64,000 nucleotides of DNA from Allobosea sp. ASV33 (GCF_016428755.1 NZ_JAELTI010000010.1:1-64000), one strand, 5' to 3'; positions 16,914 through 26,142 are shown, counted from the first letter of the stretch. Numbers and translations are program-made. Notes: generated from the letters alone by a model not told the origin.

Positions 16914-18623
16914 TCACTTTTTGTCGGTGGTCGTGGCCTTCTTGAGGGCCGCGCCCAGGATGTCGCCGAGCGAGGCACCGGAATCGGCGGAGCCGTACTG
17001 GGCCATCGCTTCCTTCTCCTCGGCCATCTCGAGAGCCTTGACCGAGACCTGGATCTTGCGAGCCTTCTTGTCGAAGAGCACGACGCGGGCGTCGATGCGC
17101 TCGCCGGCCGCGAAGCGCTCGGGGCGCTGCTCGGAGCGATCGCGGGCCAGCTCGGCGCGCTTGATGAAGGTCATCATGTCGGTGTCGGCGATCTTCACGT
17201 CGAGACCCGACTCCTTCACCTCGACCACCTCACAGGTGACGATCTGGCCCTTCTTGAACTCGCCGGCATCCACGAAGGGATCGCCACCGAGCTGCTTCAG
17301 GCCGAGCGAGATACGCTCCTTCTCGACGTCCACATCGAGAACGACGGCCTGCAGGACGTCGCCCTTCTTGTATTCCTCGATGACCTGCTCGCCCGGACGG
17401 TTCCAGTCGAGATCCGAGAGATGGATCATGCCGTCGATATCGCCTTCGAGACCCAGGAACAGGCCGAACTCGGTCTTGTTCTTGACTTCGCCCTCGACCG
17501 TCGAACCGGCCGGGTGCTGCTCCGCGAAGAGCTCCCACGGGTTGCGCAGGGTCTGCTTGAGGCCGAGCGAGATGCGGCGCTTGACCGGATCGACCTCGAG
17601 GATCGCGACGTCGACTTCCTGCGAGGTCGAGACGATCTTGCCGGGGTGGACGTTCTTCTTGGTCCAGGACATCTCGGAGACGTGGATGAGGCCTTCGATG
17701 CCCGGCTCCACTTCGACGAACGCGCCGTAGTCCGTGATGTTGGTCACGCGGCCCTTGAGACGGGTGCCGACCGGGTAACGCTCGGCGATGCCATCCCACG
17801 GATCGGCCAGCAGCTGCTTGATGCCGAGGGAGATGCGGTGCGTGTCCTGGTTGATCTTGATGATCTTGACCTTGACCGTCTGGCCGATGGTCACGACCTC
17901 GGACGGATGGTTCACGCGGCGCCACGCCATGTCGGTGACGTGCAGCAGGCCGTCGATGCCGCCGAGGTCAACGAACGCACCGTATTCGGTGATGTTCTTG
18001 ACGACGCCGTCGATGACCTGGCCCTCTTCGAGCGAGGCGACCAGCTCGGAACGAGCCTCGGCGCGGGTCTCTTCGAGGACGGTGCGGCGCGACACGACGA
18101 TGTTGCCGCGGCGGCGATCCATCTTGAGGATCTCGAAGGGCTGCGGCTGGCCCATCAGCGGGCCGACGTCGCGGATCGGACGGATGTCGACCTGCGAGCG
18201 CGGCAGGAACGCCACGGCGCCGTCGAGATCGACGGTGTAGCCGCCCTTGACGGTGTTGAAGATCATGCCGGTGACCTTCTCGCGGGCCTCGAAGGCCTTC
18301 TCGAGCTTGACCCAGCTCTCTTCGCGGCGAGCCTTGTCGCGCGAGATGACGGCTTCGCCGAGCGCGTTCTCGATCCGGTCAAGATAGACCTCGACCTCGT
18401 CGCCGACGTTCAGTTCCTGCTCACGGCCGGGGCCGGTGAATTCCTTGAGCGCGACGCGACCTTCGGTCTTCAGACCGACGTCGATGATCGCCATATCCTT
18501 CTCGATGGCGACGACCTTGCCCTTGATGACGGAGCCTTCGAGGGCCTCGTTCCGGGTGAAGGACTCTTCGAGCAGGGCGGCGAAATCCTCGCGACCCGCG
18601 CTGTAGCTTTCAACTGCAGACAT
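16914..18623 (-). CDS. rpsA: 30S ribosomal protein S1
   Basis: mRNA-binding protein of the small ribosomal subunit that helps initiation on weakly structured leaders. The 569-residue product has six S1 OB-fold repeats, e.g. GKVVAIEKDMAIIDVGLKTEG, KNITEYGAFVDLGGIDGLLHV and TNITDYGAFVEVEPGIEGLIHV. ATG 18623 is chosen because AGGAG is six bases upstream and MSAVESYSAGREDFAALLEE is the family start; the frame stays open upstream without homology. A strong terminator follows at 16848. Confidence 0.97.
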   Translation of the reverse strand: MSAVESYSAGREDFAALLEESFTRNEALEGSVIKGKVVAIEKDMAIIDVGLKTEGRVALKEFTGPGREQELNVGDEVEVYLDRIENALGEAVISRDKARREESWVKLEKAFEAREKVTGMIFNTVKGGYTVDLDGAVAFLPRSQVDIRPIRDVGPLMGQPQPFEILKMDRRRGNIVVSRRTVLEETRAEARSELVASLEEGQVIDGVVKNITEYGAFVDLGGIDGLLHVTDMAWRRVNHPSEVVTIGQTVKVKIIKINQDTHRISLGIKQLLADPWDGIAERYPVGTRLKGRVTNITDYGAFVEVEPGIEGLIHVSEMSWTKKNVHPGKIVSTSQEVDVAILEVDPVKRRISLGLKQTLRNPWELFAEQHPAGSTVEGEVKNKTEFGLFLGLEGDIDGMIHLSDLDWNRPGEQVIEEYKKGDVLQAVVLDVDVEKERISLGLKQLGGDPFVDAGEFKKGQIVTCEVVEVKESGLDVKIADTDMMTFIKRAELARDRSEQRPERFAAGERIDARVVLFDKKARKIQVSVKALEMAEEKEAMAQYGSADSGASLGDILGAALKKATTTDKK

Positions 18624-18840
18624 GTAATCTCCTGGGAGCCGGCCGCGTATCCCGCGGATGTCCGGCATGGGCGCCGTGGTTGGTGCTGCGATCCGGATCG
18701 CGGCCGTCGGCACCTCCTCTCGGAGGTTTCCGCCTCCCCGTCGGGCGGGGGCAGCGGAGGCGCCAGGACCAGCGGCTCGATCCGTATCCGGCAGGCCCGG
18801 CTCAAACACGAAACGGGAGCAGGTCTTGCAGACCGCCCCC
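18624..18840 (-). promoter_or_regulatory. rpsA 5' leader with GGAGG/CCTCC hairpins
   Basis: About 100 bases upstream of rpsA, the minus-strand sequence reads GGAGG-CGGAAA-CCTCC and then GAGAGGAGG. Thus several Shine-Dalgarno-like and anti-Shine-Dalgarno stretches lie in a GC-rich inverted-repeat region (18711-18760). S1 autoregulates its own synthesis in enterobacteria, so a structured leader is plausible here. The rest of 18841-19078 shows no gene I can support. Confidence 0.35.
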
Positions 18841-19078
18841 GGCGCATGATCGATCACGGCCCTTCGGACAGGGGCGATGTACTGCAAGCCGGGCGCCGGA
18901 GCAAGGCCGAAGCCCGGCCGGGAGCATCAATATCGCCCCATTCGGCCCACGCGAGGCCGCATCACGCGGCATCCCCTATTCGAGGGAGCCCGCACCACCC
19001 GATATCGCGTAGCTTCCCCGGCCTCATGCTTCATGCAAGGCTACAAGCGGATTTCATCTGCGATTTGGGAGGAGTGCC

Positions 19079-19636
19079 ATGGGCTGGGCCATTCTGGGGC
19101 TGATCGTCGTCCTCGTCGTCTATCTGATCATGACCTATAACGGCCTCGTCGCGATGCGGCAGCGCGTCAATCAGGCCTTCGCCGATATCGACGTCCAGCT
19201 GAAGCAGCGCCACGACCTGATCCCGAACCTGGTCGAGACGGTGAAGGGCTATGCGACCCACGAGAAATCGACGCTCGATGCCGTCATCGCCGCCCGCAAC
19301 GCGGCGCAAGGGGCGAGCAGCGTCCATGACAAGGCCGCCGCCGAGCAGCAGCTTTCCGGCGCCGTCGGCCGGCTGCTGGCGCTGGGCGAGGCCTATCCAG
19401 ACCTCAAGGCCAGCGCCAATTTCCAGCAGCTGCAAGTGGATCTCGGCAATGTCGAGGACAAGCTCGCGGCGGCGCGGCGCTTCTTCAACAATGCGGTCGG
19501 CGAGTTCAACGCCGCGATCCAGGCCTTCCCGGCCGTGCTGTTCGCCCCGCAGATGGGCTTCACCCAGCGCGAATTCTTCGATGTCGGCCCCGAGACCAGG
19601 GCGCAGATCGAGGTCGCGCCCAGCGTGAAGTTCTGA
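19079..19636 (+). CDS. lemA: LemA family protein
   Basis: A 185-residue membrane protein with an N-terminal helix (residues 3-19) and a long helical cytoplasmic or periplasmic part. Family motifs are QRVNQAFADIDVQLKQRHDLIPNLVETVKGY and FNNAVGEFN (the longer one spans about residues 27-57). GGGAGGAG precedes ATG. It is followed 34 bases later by an M48 metalloprotease gene, a common lemA neighbour. The biochemical role of the family is unknown. Confidence 0.92.
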   Translation: MGWAILGLIVVLVVYLIMTYNGLVAMRQRVNQAFADIDVQLKQRHDLIPNLVETVKGYATHEKSTLDAVIAARNAAQGASSVHDKAAAEQQLSGAVGRLLALGEAYPDLKASANFQQLQVDLGNVEDKLAAARRFFNNAVGEFNAAIQAFPAVLFAPQMGFTQREFFDVGPETRAQIEVAPSVKF

Positions 19637-19670
19637 CGGCGCGTCCTTCGAGGCAGCGGGAGCGGCTGCG

Positions 19671-20744
19671 ATGGCCCAGGCCTTCGGGCTCTATACCCAC
19701 CAGCGCAACAACCGGATCAGGTCGAACCTCCTGATCGCCGGCCTCTTCCTGCTGGTCTACCTCACCGCCTGGGGCCTGCTGCTCGTCGCCTTTGGCTATG
19801 GCGGGGTGCCGCGCGGGCGCACCGCCTTCGGCGAGGCGGCCCGCGTCTTCCGCTCCTGGTTCCCCTTCATCACTGCGGCGGCGATGCTCTGGGTCTTTAT
19901 CGGCTTCCGCATGAATGTCGCGATGATCAACGCGGTCACGGGATCGAAGGGGCTGGCGCGTGAGGACAATCCCAAGCTCTACCGGATACTGGAAAACCTC
20001 TGCATCTCGCGCGGGCTGCCGATGCCGAAGCTCGCCATCGTCGAGAGCGAGGCACTGAACGCCTTCGCCAGCGGCGTCAACGACAGCCAGTTCACGGTCA
20101 GCGTGACGACCGGGCTGCTGGCCCAGCTCAACGACGCCGAGGTCGAGGCGGTGCTGGCGCATGAACTGACCCATATCCGCAATGGCGATGTCCGCCTGAT
20201 GGTGATCGCCGTGGTGATCGCCGGCGTGGTCTCGTTCGTGGGAGAACTCGTCTTCCGCGGCTTCGGGCGCAGCCGGATCAGGGTGTCCTCCGACGATGCC
20301 AAGAAGGGCAACGGGCTTGCCATCGTCGTCGGCATCGCGGTGATCGCGATCTCCTGGTTCCTGGCCGTGCTGATCCGGCTCTCGCTTTCGCGCTCGCGCG
20401 AATATCTCGCCGATGCCGGGGCGGTCGAACTGACCAAGAACCCCGATGCGATGATCTCCGCTTTGCTCAAGATTTCCGGCCGGGCCGATATCGAGGGCGT
20501 GCCGTCGGGCGTGATGGATATGTGCTTCGAGAACGACCCGGACGATTTCGCCGACCTGTTCTCGACCCACCCCTCCGTCACCAAGCGCGTGCAGGCGCTG
20601 ATCGAGACCGCCGGCGGGCGGATGCCGGCGATGCCGCCCCATCCACCGAAGATCGGCGAGCGCCAGGACCTGCCGACGATGGTCGAGGAAACCGCGGCGC
20701 GGGGGCCATGGGCCCGGTCCCCGCAGGGGCCAGGCTCGCAATAA
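19671..20744 (+). CDS. M48 family membrane metallopeptidase (HtpX-like)
   Basis: A 357-residue integral-membrane zinc protease. The HExxH motif is His164-Glu165-Leu-Thr-His168 (LAHELTHIRNGD), and the third zinc ligand is Glu244 in SREYLADAGAVELT. It has two N-terminal membrane helices and a further pair in the middle (about 178-240). It pairs with lemA upstream, suggesting a shared membrane quality-control role. It ends three bases from the stop of the convergent gene at 20748. Confidence 0.92.
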   Translation: MAQAFGLYTHQRNNRIRSNLLIAGLFLLVYLTAWGLLLVAFGYGGVPRGRTAFGEAARVFRSWFPFITAAAMLWVFIGFRMNVAMINAVTGSKGLAREDNPKLYRILENLCISRGLPMPKLAIVESEALNAFASGVNDSQFTVSVTTGLLAQLNDAEVEAVLAHELTHIRNGDVRLMVIAVVIAGVVSFVGELVFRGFGRSRIRVSSDDAKKGNGLAIVVGIAVIAISWFLAVLIRLSLSRSREYLADAGAVELTKNPDAMISALLKISGRADIEGVPSGVMDMCFENDPDDFADLFSTHPSVTKRVQALIETAGGRMPAMPPHPPKIGERQDLPTMVEETAARGPWARSPQGPGSQ

Positions 20745-20747
20745 AGT

Positions 20748-21653
20748 TCAAGCGACCAGCTTCGCCGGGTCGATCTCGAAAACCACGGGATAGAAGGTGC
20801 TCCAGCGGTTCCAGCGCTGCGTGCCGGCTTCGCTGACAGCCCAGAGCTTGCCGTCGGAGGCGAGGCCGAGATCCTCGATGCCGCCGGGCACGGGATAACG
20901 CGCGAGCACTCCGCCCGTCGCGGGATCGAGCTGCGACAGGAAGGCTGGCCGGTTGCCGGAACTCTGCGAGATCCAGACCTTGCCCGCCCTGTCGAAGGCC
21001 GCGCCCTGCGCGAAGAGCGGTAGCGGCAGGATGGAACGGCTGTCGCCCAGGCCGATCGGCGCCTCGCCGCCGGCCAGGATGCGGTCAACCGGGACGGCGT
21101 GCAGGTTCGGGGCGCCCTCACGGCGATAGGGGCCGAACCAGAGCGCATCTCCGAAAGCCGCCAGGAAGGATGGCCCCATCTGCTTGTCGACGCGCACCTC
21201 CTTCAACGGCGCGCATTCGCCCGTCCGGCAGGATTCCTTGAAATCCAGCGCCAGCAGCCGGCCGGAATTGGCGACGAACAGCGTGTCGCGGGCCGTGGCG
21301 AGGCCGCCGGGATGGCCATAGGTCGCCGGCAGCGCGAAGCTGCCGAGCAGGCGCCCGTCTCGGCGCGCAAGCCGGAACACCCGTGCCGGGCCGGTATCCT
21401 GGTCTCGCTCGGTGCTGCGATAGCAGGCGATCAGGATCTCGTCGCCGAACACGGTCAGACCTTGCGGGACATAGCCCTCGTTGAGGCCGGGCGACCAGTA
21501 GCGACGGCCGATCGCCGGGGCATTGGGCACATCCGTGAGTTCGCGTGCATCATAGGCCGGCGCATCGCCGGGCAAGGGCGGGCGCGCCCGCGCGGCAGAC
21601 GCGAAGCACAGGCCGGCGCCCGCCATCAGGATGCGACGCCGGTCCAGGATCAT
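20748..21653 (-). CDS. Exported beta-propeller-like protein, function unknown
   Basis: A 301-residue protein with a twin-arginine-like signal (DRRRILMAGAGLC). The mature part contains regularly spaced Gly/Asp/Trp-rich segments (VPQGLTVFGDEIL, GHPGGLATARDTLFVA, FAQGAAFDRAGKVWIS, IEDLGLASDGKLWAV), as in SMP-30/NHL-type propellers. No catalytic residues can be assigned. It begins four bases after the stop of the isomerase-like gene, so the two are probably one operon. Confidence 0.75.
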   Translation of the reverse strand: MILDRRRILMAGAGLCFASAARARPPLPGDAPAYDARELTDVPNAPAIGRRYWSPGLNEGYVPQGLTVFGDEILIACYRSTERDQDTGPARVFRLARRDGRLLGSFALPATYGHPGGLATARDTLFVANSGRLLALDFKESCRTGECAPLKEVRVDKQMGPSFLAAFGDALWFGPYRREGAPNLHAVPVDRILAGGEAPIGLGDSRSILPLPLFAQGAAFDRAGKVWISQSSGNRPAFLSQLDPATGGVLARYPVPGGIEDLGLASDGKLWAVSEAGTQRWNRWSTFYPVVFEIDPAKLVA

Positions 21654-21657
21654 GATG

Positions 21658-22266
21658 TCAACGCCCGTCCTGCGCCCATTCGAGCGCTTCCTCGAGACGA
21701 TCGTCGCCCCAGAACAGCTCGCCGTCGCCCGCGACGAAGAACGGCGCGCCGAAGATGCCGATCGACTTGGCGTATTCGATCTCGGCCCGCAGCCGGCCCT
21801 TGACCTCCTCGCTGCGCGAAAGCGGCATCGCGACGTTCGGTTCGCTGCCAGCCTCCTTCAACGCTGCTGCCAGCACCGCCTCCTCCGAGATGTTCTTTCC
21901 TTCGGAGAACTGCGCCCGGAACAAGGCCTGCGAGAAAGCTGGCGTCCAGCCGCCGTCGCGACCGGCCAGGGCCAAACGCGTGGCGGTCAAGGAATTCTGG
22001 GGAAAGTTCTCCGGCTTAACGAAGTTCACCCCCTGCCGCCGCGCACGACGCGCCGTATCGCGCCACATATAGCGGCCCTTGCTGGGGTAGAGCGCGAAGG
22101 GCGAGGTGTTCCAGCCCTGCGCCGCGAAGATCGGCCCCAGCAAAAAGGGGCGCCAGCGCAGGGTGACACCGGCATCTCCGGCCAGCTTCTCGATTCTGAG
22201 GGCACTCAGGCAGGAATAGGGCGACGCAAACTCATACCAGAAGTCCAGAACGGGACGATTCGGCAT
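21658..22266 (-). CDS. 2-hydroxychromene-2-carboxylate isomerase family protein (DsbA fold)
   Basis: A 202-residue thioredoxin-fold protein of the HCCA isomerase / kappa-class GST group. The active-site region FWYEFASPYSCLSA carries Ser in place of a catalytic CxxC. The family tail GIFGAPFFVAGDGELFWGDDRLE is clear. The known reaction is glutathione-dependent isomerisation in naphthalene catabolism, but no catabolic genes lie nearby, so the true substrate is open. First gene of a two-gene unit. Confidence 0.9.
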   Translation of the reverse strand: MPNRPVLDFWYEFASPYSCLSALRIEKLAGDAGVTLRWRPFLLGPIFAAQGWNTSPFALYPSKGRYMWRDTARRARRQGVNFVKPENFPQNSLTATRLALAGRDGGWTPAFSQALFRAQFSEGKNISEEAVLAAALKEAGSEPNVAMPLSRSEEVKGRLRAEIEYAKSIGIFGAPFFVAGDGELFWGDDRLEEALEWAQDGR

Positions 22267-22530
22267 TCAGCCTCCGAACAGGTCGTCATGTCGTGTCGCG
22301 CCCGATCGAGCCTGCGCTCTTCGCAACGCGACCGCAAGCACCGCAAATGGGTGCCTGTGGAATGGAGGGACGACGCACCCGCCGGCGCCGATCCATCAAT
22401 GGACGACGCGGGATCGATCAGAAGGTTCCGATTGCTTCGCCCCGAGTGCTGCGATAGTGCGCCATTGCGTCCGAAACGCGGCCCATGGGGGCTGTTGACG
22501 CATCTTCGCGTTTCTCCGAACCGTGGAGAT

Positions 22531-22600
22531 GCTCTAGGTCGTTGTTTTGTCGCATTTTCTTCATGCGAACCGGCATCCACTTCGCTTGAAAACGCTCTAG
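22531..22600. repeat. Rhizobiales-type repeat with GCTCTAG ends
   Basis: Runs from GCTCTAGGTCGTTGTTTTG to CTTGAAAACGCTCTAG. I recall this element as frequent between genes in Rhizobiales. It lies directly upstream of argG and probably within its leader. The rest of 22267-22615 shows no gene. Confidence 0.75.
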
Positions 22601-22615
22601 CAGGAAAATGAACAG

Positions 22616-23848
22616 ATGGCTGACAGCAGCGTGAAAAAGGTCGTCCTCGCCTATTCCGGCGGTCTCGACACCTCGATCATACTCAAATGGCTGCAGACCA
22701 CCTATCGATGCGAGGTCGTGACCTTCACCGCCGATCTCGGCCAGGGCGAGGAGCTCGGGCCGGCGCGGGACAAGGCGCTGCTGCTCGGCATCAAGCCGGA
22801 GAACATCTATATCGAGGACCTGCGCGAGGAATTCGTGCGCGATTACGTCTTCCCGATGTTCCGCGCGAACGCCGCCTATGAGGGCGTCTATCTGCTGGGC
22901 ACCTCGATCGCGCGGCCGCTGATCGCCAAGAAGCTGATCGAGATCGCCGAGAAGACCGGCGCCGACGCCGTCTCGCACGGCGCAACCGGCAAGGGCAACG
23001 ACCAGGTCCGCTTCGAATTGACCGCCTACGCGCTCAAGCCCGACGTGGTCGTGATCGCGCCCTGGCGCGAATGGGACCTGCGCTCGCGCGAGCAGCTGAT
23101 CGCCTTCGCCGAGCAGCACCAGATCCCGATCGCCAAGAACAAGCGCGGCGAGGCGCCCTTCTCCGTCGACGCCAACCTGCTGCATGCCTCCTCGGAAGGC
23201 CGCGTGCTGGAGGATCCGGCGGTCGAGGTGCCCGATTACGTCTATTCGCGCACGATCTCGCCGGAAGACGCGCCGGACAAGCCGACGATCGTCACGGTCT
23301 CCTTCGAGAGGGGCGACGCGGTCGCGATCGACGGCGAGAAGCTCTCGCCCGCGACGCTGCTCGCCAAGCTCAACGATCTCGGCCGCGACAACGGCATCGG
23401 CCGGCTCGACCTGGTCGAGAACCGCTTCGTCGGCATGAAGTCGCGCGGCATGTACGAGACGCCCGGCGGCACGATCCTGCATGCGGCGCATCGCGCGATC
23501 GAGTCGATCACGCTCGACCGCGGCGCGGCCCATCTCAAGGACCAGATCATGCCGCAATATGCCGAGCTGATCTATAACGGCTTCTGGTTCTCGCCCGAGC
23601 GCGAGATGCTGCAGGCACTGATCGACAAGAGCCAGGAGTTCGTGACGGGCGACGTGCGCCTCAAGGTCTACAAGGGCGGCGTCCATGTCATCGGCCGTTC
23701 CAGCGACTACTCGCTCTACGACCAGGACCTCGTCACCTTCGAGGAAGGCGCCGTGGCCTATGACCACCGCGACGCGGCCGGCTTCATCAAGCTGAATGCG
23801 CTGCGCCTGCGCACGCTCGGCCAGCGCAAGAAGAAGCTGGGTCTCTGA
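22616..23848 (+). CDS. argG: Argininosuccinate synthase
   Basis: Joins citrulline and aspartate using ATP in arginine synthesis. The 410-residue product has the P-loop-like PPi motif [12 protein letters not shown] (10-21) and the family strings [15 protein letters not shown] and [17 protein letters not shown]. Length is typical. ATG is preceded by AGGAAAA. A repeat element sits immediately upstream and a terminator follows at 23977. Confidence 0.97.
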   Translation: MADSSVKKVVLAYSGGLDTSIILKWLQTTYRCEVVTFTADLGQGEELGPARDKALLLGIKPENIYIEDLREEFVRDYVFPMFRANAAYEGVYLLGTSIARPLIAKKLIEIAEKTGADAVSHGATGKGNDQVRFELTAYALKPDVVVIAPWREWDLRSREQLIAFAEQHQIPIAKNKRGEAPFSVDANLLHASSEGRVLEDPAVEVPDYVYSRTISPEDAPDKPTIVTVSFERGDAVAIDGEKLSPATLLAKLNDLGRDNGIGRLDLVENRFVGMKSRGMYETPGGTILHAAHRAIESITLDRGAAHLKDQIMPQYAELIYNGFWFSPEREMLQALIDKSQEFVTGDVRLKVYKGGVHVIGRSSDYSLYDQDLVTFEEGAVAYDHRDAAGFIKLNALRLRTLGQRKKKLGL

Positions 23849-23904
23849 AGCCCGACTATCGCGGCGCGCCTCGCGAGCGCTGCGACGCGCCGCCTCCGGG
23901 TGTC

Positions 23905-23951
23905 ATCCCGCACGCGTTGCAGCACGAAGTGCTGCGGCGCAGATGCGGGAT
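23905..23951. repeat. Palindromic repeat downstream of argG
   Basis: ATCCCGCA and TGCGGGAT are the outer arms. GCAGCAC and GTGCTGC, with loop GAA, form the inner hairpin. It lies between argG and its terminator. Confidence 0.6.
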
Positions 23952-23973
23952 CGCAAGACGATAGAGACTCCAA

Positions 23974-24257
23974 TCACCCGGCGAGGTCAGACCACGCCGG
24001 GTTTTCCTTTTCTATGAGCGCGATTTTCCAGGCACGGCGCCACGTCTTCAGAACCTTCTCGCGTTCGATCGCTTGGTTCGGGTCATCGAAGGTCTCGACA
24101 TAGACGAGGCGCTCGATGTTTTACTTGGCCGCGTGTCCTGTGATCGCGCGGGACTTGTGCTCAGCAACCCGGCGCTCGATATCGCTGGTGATGCCGATAT
24201 AGAGCGGCCGTCCTTACGCATCGCGAGGATGTAGACGGCGTAGATGCGGGCGGTCAT
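23974..24257 (-). pseudogene. GIY-YIG nuclease-like gene, broken
   Basis: The frame starts ATGACCGCCCGC at 24257 (ARIYAVYILAMRKDGR) and then loses frame near 24200. One frame over, the expected GIY-YIG continuation appears: IGITSDIERRVAEHK, then IERLVYVETFDDPNQAIERE and KVLKTWRRAWKIALIE. That second part is itself cut by TAA at 24123-24121, where the family has Tyr (AAK-stop-NIERL). So there is a one-base deletion plus a nonsense codon. Intact relatives are about 95-residue UPF0213-type endonuclease-like proteins. Confidence 0.8.
23977..24011 (+). terminator. Intrinsic terminator of argG
   Basis: CCCGGCG and CGCCGGG form a 7-base stem with an 11-base loop, followed by TTTTCCTTTT. It overlaps the 3' end of the convergent GIY-YIG pseudogene. 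Confidence 0.7.
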
Positions 24258-24300
24258 ATCAGCTCCGATCTTGAGAAACGGAGCCTAATCCGGCACACGG

Positions 24301-24351
24301 TCCCGTGTCTGCGCAGCGGCACTGCGCGCCGCAGCGCGCACGGGAAGACAC
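24301..24351. repeat. Palindromic repeat TCCCGTGTCT / AGACAC
   Basis: TCCCGTG pairs with CACGGGA and GTGTCT with AGACAC, around a GCGC-rich centre. It lies between the pseudogene and the small secreted protein gene, and looks like another interspersed repeat family. Confidence 0.55.
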
Positions 24352-24451
24352 GCTTTATCAATGGTCGCCTCATGAACCGCGGCAAGCCGCTTCATGAACC
24401 TGGGCCGCGTTCGCGCGTTCAGCACTCACCGATCAACCCGAGTGCTCCCGC

Positions 24452-24808
24452 ATGTCGCGCCTTTTCGCCACTGTCCTGATCTCCGTCGCCCTCTGCGCGC
24501 CCGTCGCGGCACTCGCCCAGGAAGTCCCTCCCAAAAGCGAAAAGCCGGCAACGCCGGAGGTCGCGACCTGCAAGGCGGCCGCGCTGCAGACGCTCCACGC
24601 CAAGGAGCCGGAGATCAAGGACATCTATATCGACGAGGACGGCGCCACGGTCGCAGTCTCGGAATCGAAGATCGAGGACATTCCGGTCACGCGGATCGTC
24701 ATGAGCGAGGCTTATCTGCGGACCGACCGTTCGGACAAGCCGCGCCGCTTCCTTTGCCTGCTCGGCGAAAAGAACAAGGTGCTTCTGACCTTCTTCACCG
24801 CGCGCTGA
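24452..24808 (+). CDS. Small periplasmic protein, function unknown
   Basis: A 118-residue product with a clear signal peptide (MSRLFATVLISVALCAPVAA, cleavage near LAQ). The mature part is polar with two cysteines (ATCKAA and RFLCLLG), which could form a disulfide, and a predicted beta-rich core (IKDIYIDEDGATVAVSES). No family was recognised. It converges on the DUF2188 gene. Confidence 0.7.
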   Translation: MSRLFATVLISVALCAPVAALAQEVPPKSEKPATPEVATCKAAALQTLHAKEPEIKDIYIDEDGATVAVSESKIEDIPVTRIVMSEAYLRTDRSDKPRRFLCLLGEKNKVLLTFFTAR

Positions 24809-24830
24809 GGTGTCGTCGGCGGGCCAAGCG

Positions 24831-24850
24831 AAAGGGCCGCCCTGCGGCCC
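24831..24850 (-). terminator. Possible terminator between convergent genes
   Basis: GGGCCG and CGGCCC form a short stem with loop CCCTG. On the minus strand it is followed by TTT. Weak; it would serve the DUF2188 gene. Confidence 0.4.
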
Positions 24851-24879
24851 TGTTGCCGGTCACAACAGCGAAGCGACGC

Positions 24880-25125
24880 TCAGCCGCCGTCGACCACGCG
24901 GGTCGCGGGGCGGTCATGGCCATCCGCCAGCTCTTCGTGCCAGCGGCCGTTCTGGTCCTGGTAGACGATCCCGTCGGTGTTCCCCGCCACGGTCTGGCGC
25001 GCGGCGGCGCGGGTCGCCGCCTTCAAGGCCGCGTCATGCGTCGGAAAGGTTTCCGACAGCGCGCCGCCTGCCTTGTAGGCCCAGCCGCCGTCGTGCTCGA
25101 CCACCTCGTATTTGACCATGACCAT
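24880..25125 (-). CDS. DUF2188 domain-containing protein
   Basis: An 81-residue cytoplasmic protein with the DUF2188 pattern: a beta hairpin (YEVVEHDGGWAYKAGG), a helix after SETFPTHDAALKAATRAA, and a final strand pair (GIVYQDQNGRWHEE). AAGGAAGG precedes the start. Function is unknown. It lies 54 bases downstream of fabI on the same strand. Confidence 0.8.
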   Translation of the reverse strand: MVMVKYEVVEHDGGWAYKAGGALSETFPTHDAALKAATRAAARQTVAGNTDGIVYQDQNGRWHEELADGHDRPATRVVDGG

Positions 25126-25179
25126 CGCGCACCTTCCTTTCGATCAAAGGAAAACCGCGCTCCGGCCTGCGGGTTCCGG

Positions 25180-26013
25180 CTAGTCGCCATTGCCGCTATC
25201 GGCCGCGCGCAGCGAATCCAGCACCGGCATCGAGGTGATGTGATAGCCGGCATCGACATGATGGATATCGCCGGTGACACCTCCGGAGAGATCCGAGAGG
25301 TAATAGAGCGCCGAGCCGCCGATCTCTTCAAGCGAAACCGACTTGCGCAAGGGCGAATTGGCACGCTGCCAAGACAGCATGGCGCGCGCGTCCGAGATGC
25401 CGGCGCCGGCCAGGGTCCGCACCGGCCCGGGCGAGAGCGCGTTGACGCGAATGCCGCGCGGGCCGTAATCGCCGGCGAGATAGCGCACGCTCGCCTCCAG
25501 CGCCGCCTTGGCGACGCCCATGACGTTGTAGTTCGGCATGATCCGGGTCGAGCCGCCATAGGTCAGCGTGATCATGCTGCCGCCCTTGGGCATGCGCTCC
25601 GCCGCGCGCCTGGCGATCTCGGTGAAGGAGAAGCAGGAGATCACCATGGTCCGCGAGAAATTCTCGCGGGTGGTGTCGGCATAGAGGCCCTTGAGCTCGT
25701 TCTTGTCGGAGAAGCCGATGGCATGAACGATGAAATCGAGCGTGTTGCGCTCGGGATCGCCGCCCCAGGCCTCGTCCAGCGCCGCGAAGGTGGCATCGAC
25801 CGAGGCGGCGTCCTCGACATCGCAAGGCACGACCAGCTTCGAGCCGATGCTCTCCGCCAGCGGCCGGACACGCTTGCCGAGCGCGTCGCCCTGGTAGGTG
25901 AAGGCGATCTCGGCGCCATGGGCGTGCAGGGTGCGGGCAATGCCCCAGGCGATGGAATTCTGATTGGCGACGCCCATGATGAGGCCGCGCTTGTTGTGCA
26001 TCAGCGGGAGCAT
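25180..26013 (-). CDS. fabI: Enoyl-[acyl-carrier-protein] reductase FabI
   Basis: NADH-dependent last step of each fatty-acid elongation cycle. The 277-residue SDR-type protein has the N-terminal cofactor motif GVANQNSIAWGIA and the FabI-specific Tyr-x6-Lys (Tyr162, Lys169 in NYNVMGVAKAAL), plus the SPGPVRTLAGAGI loop. It is encoded downstream of fabA-fabB, with a DUF3303 gene and a 129-base gap between fabB and fabI. FabI is the target of triclosan-type inhibitors. Confidence 0.96.
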   Translation of the reverse strand: MLPLMHNKRGLIMGVANQNSIAWGIARTLHAHGAEIAFTYQGDALGKRVRPLAESIGSKLVVPCDVEDAASVDATFAALDEAWGGDPERNTLDFIVHAIGFSDKNELKGLYADTTRENFSRTMVISCFSFTEIARRAAERMPKGGSMITLTYGGSTRIMPNYNVMGVAKAALEASVRYLAGDYGPRGIRVNALSPGPVRTLAGAGISDARAMLSWQRANSPLRKSVSLEEIGGSALYYLSDLSGGVTGDIHHVDAGYHITSMPVLDSLRAADSGNGD

Positions 26014-26142
26014 GGCAAACTCGGAAGCGGCTTCAGGATCTGGCCCGAAGGCGGGAGAACGGAAGGACAGTCGGCTGGTCTGGTCGGTCTAACTCTGAAC
26101 GGCATATCCGCATTGCCCGGCCATTGCCGGTGCGGGAAACAG

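Noticed and set aside
16836-19103. Long open frame opposite rpsA
   Set aside because: Asp/Leu/Arg-rich text typical of an antisense shadow; rpsA is certain.
22206-22580. Minus-strand frame upstream of argG
   Set aside because: It runs through an interspersed repeat and the end of the isomerase gene and has no recognisable features.
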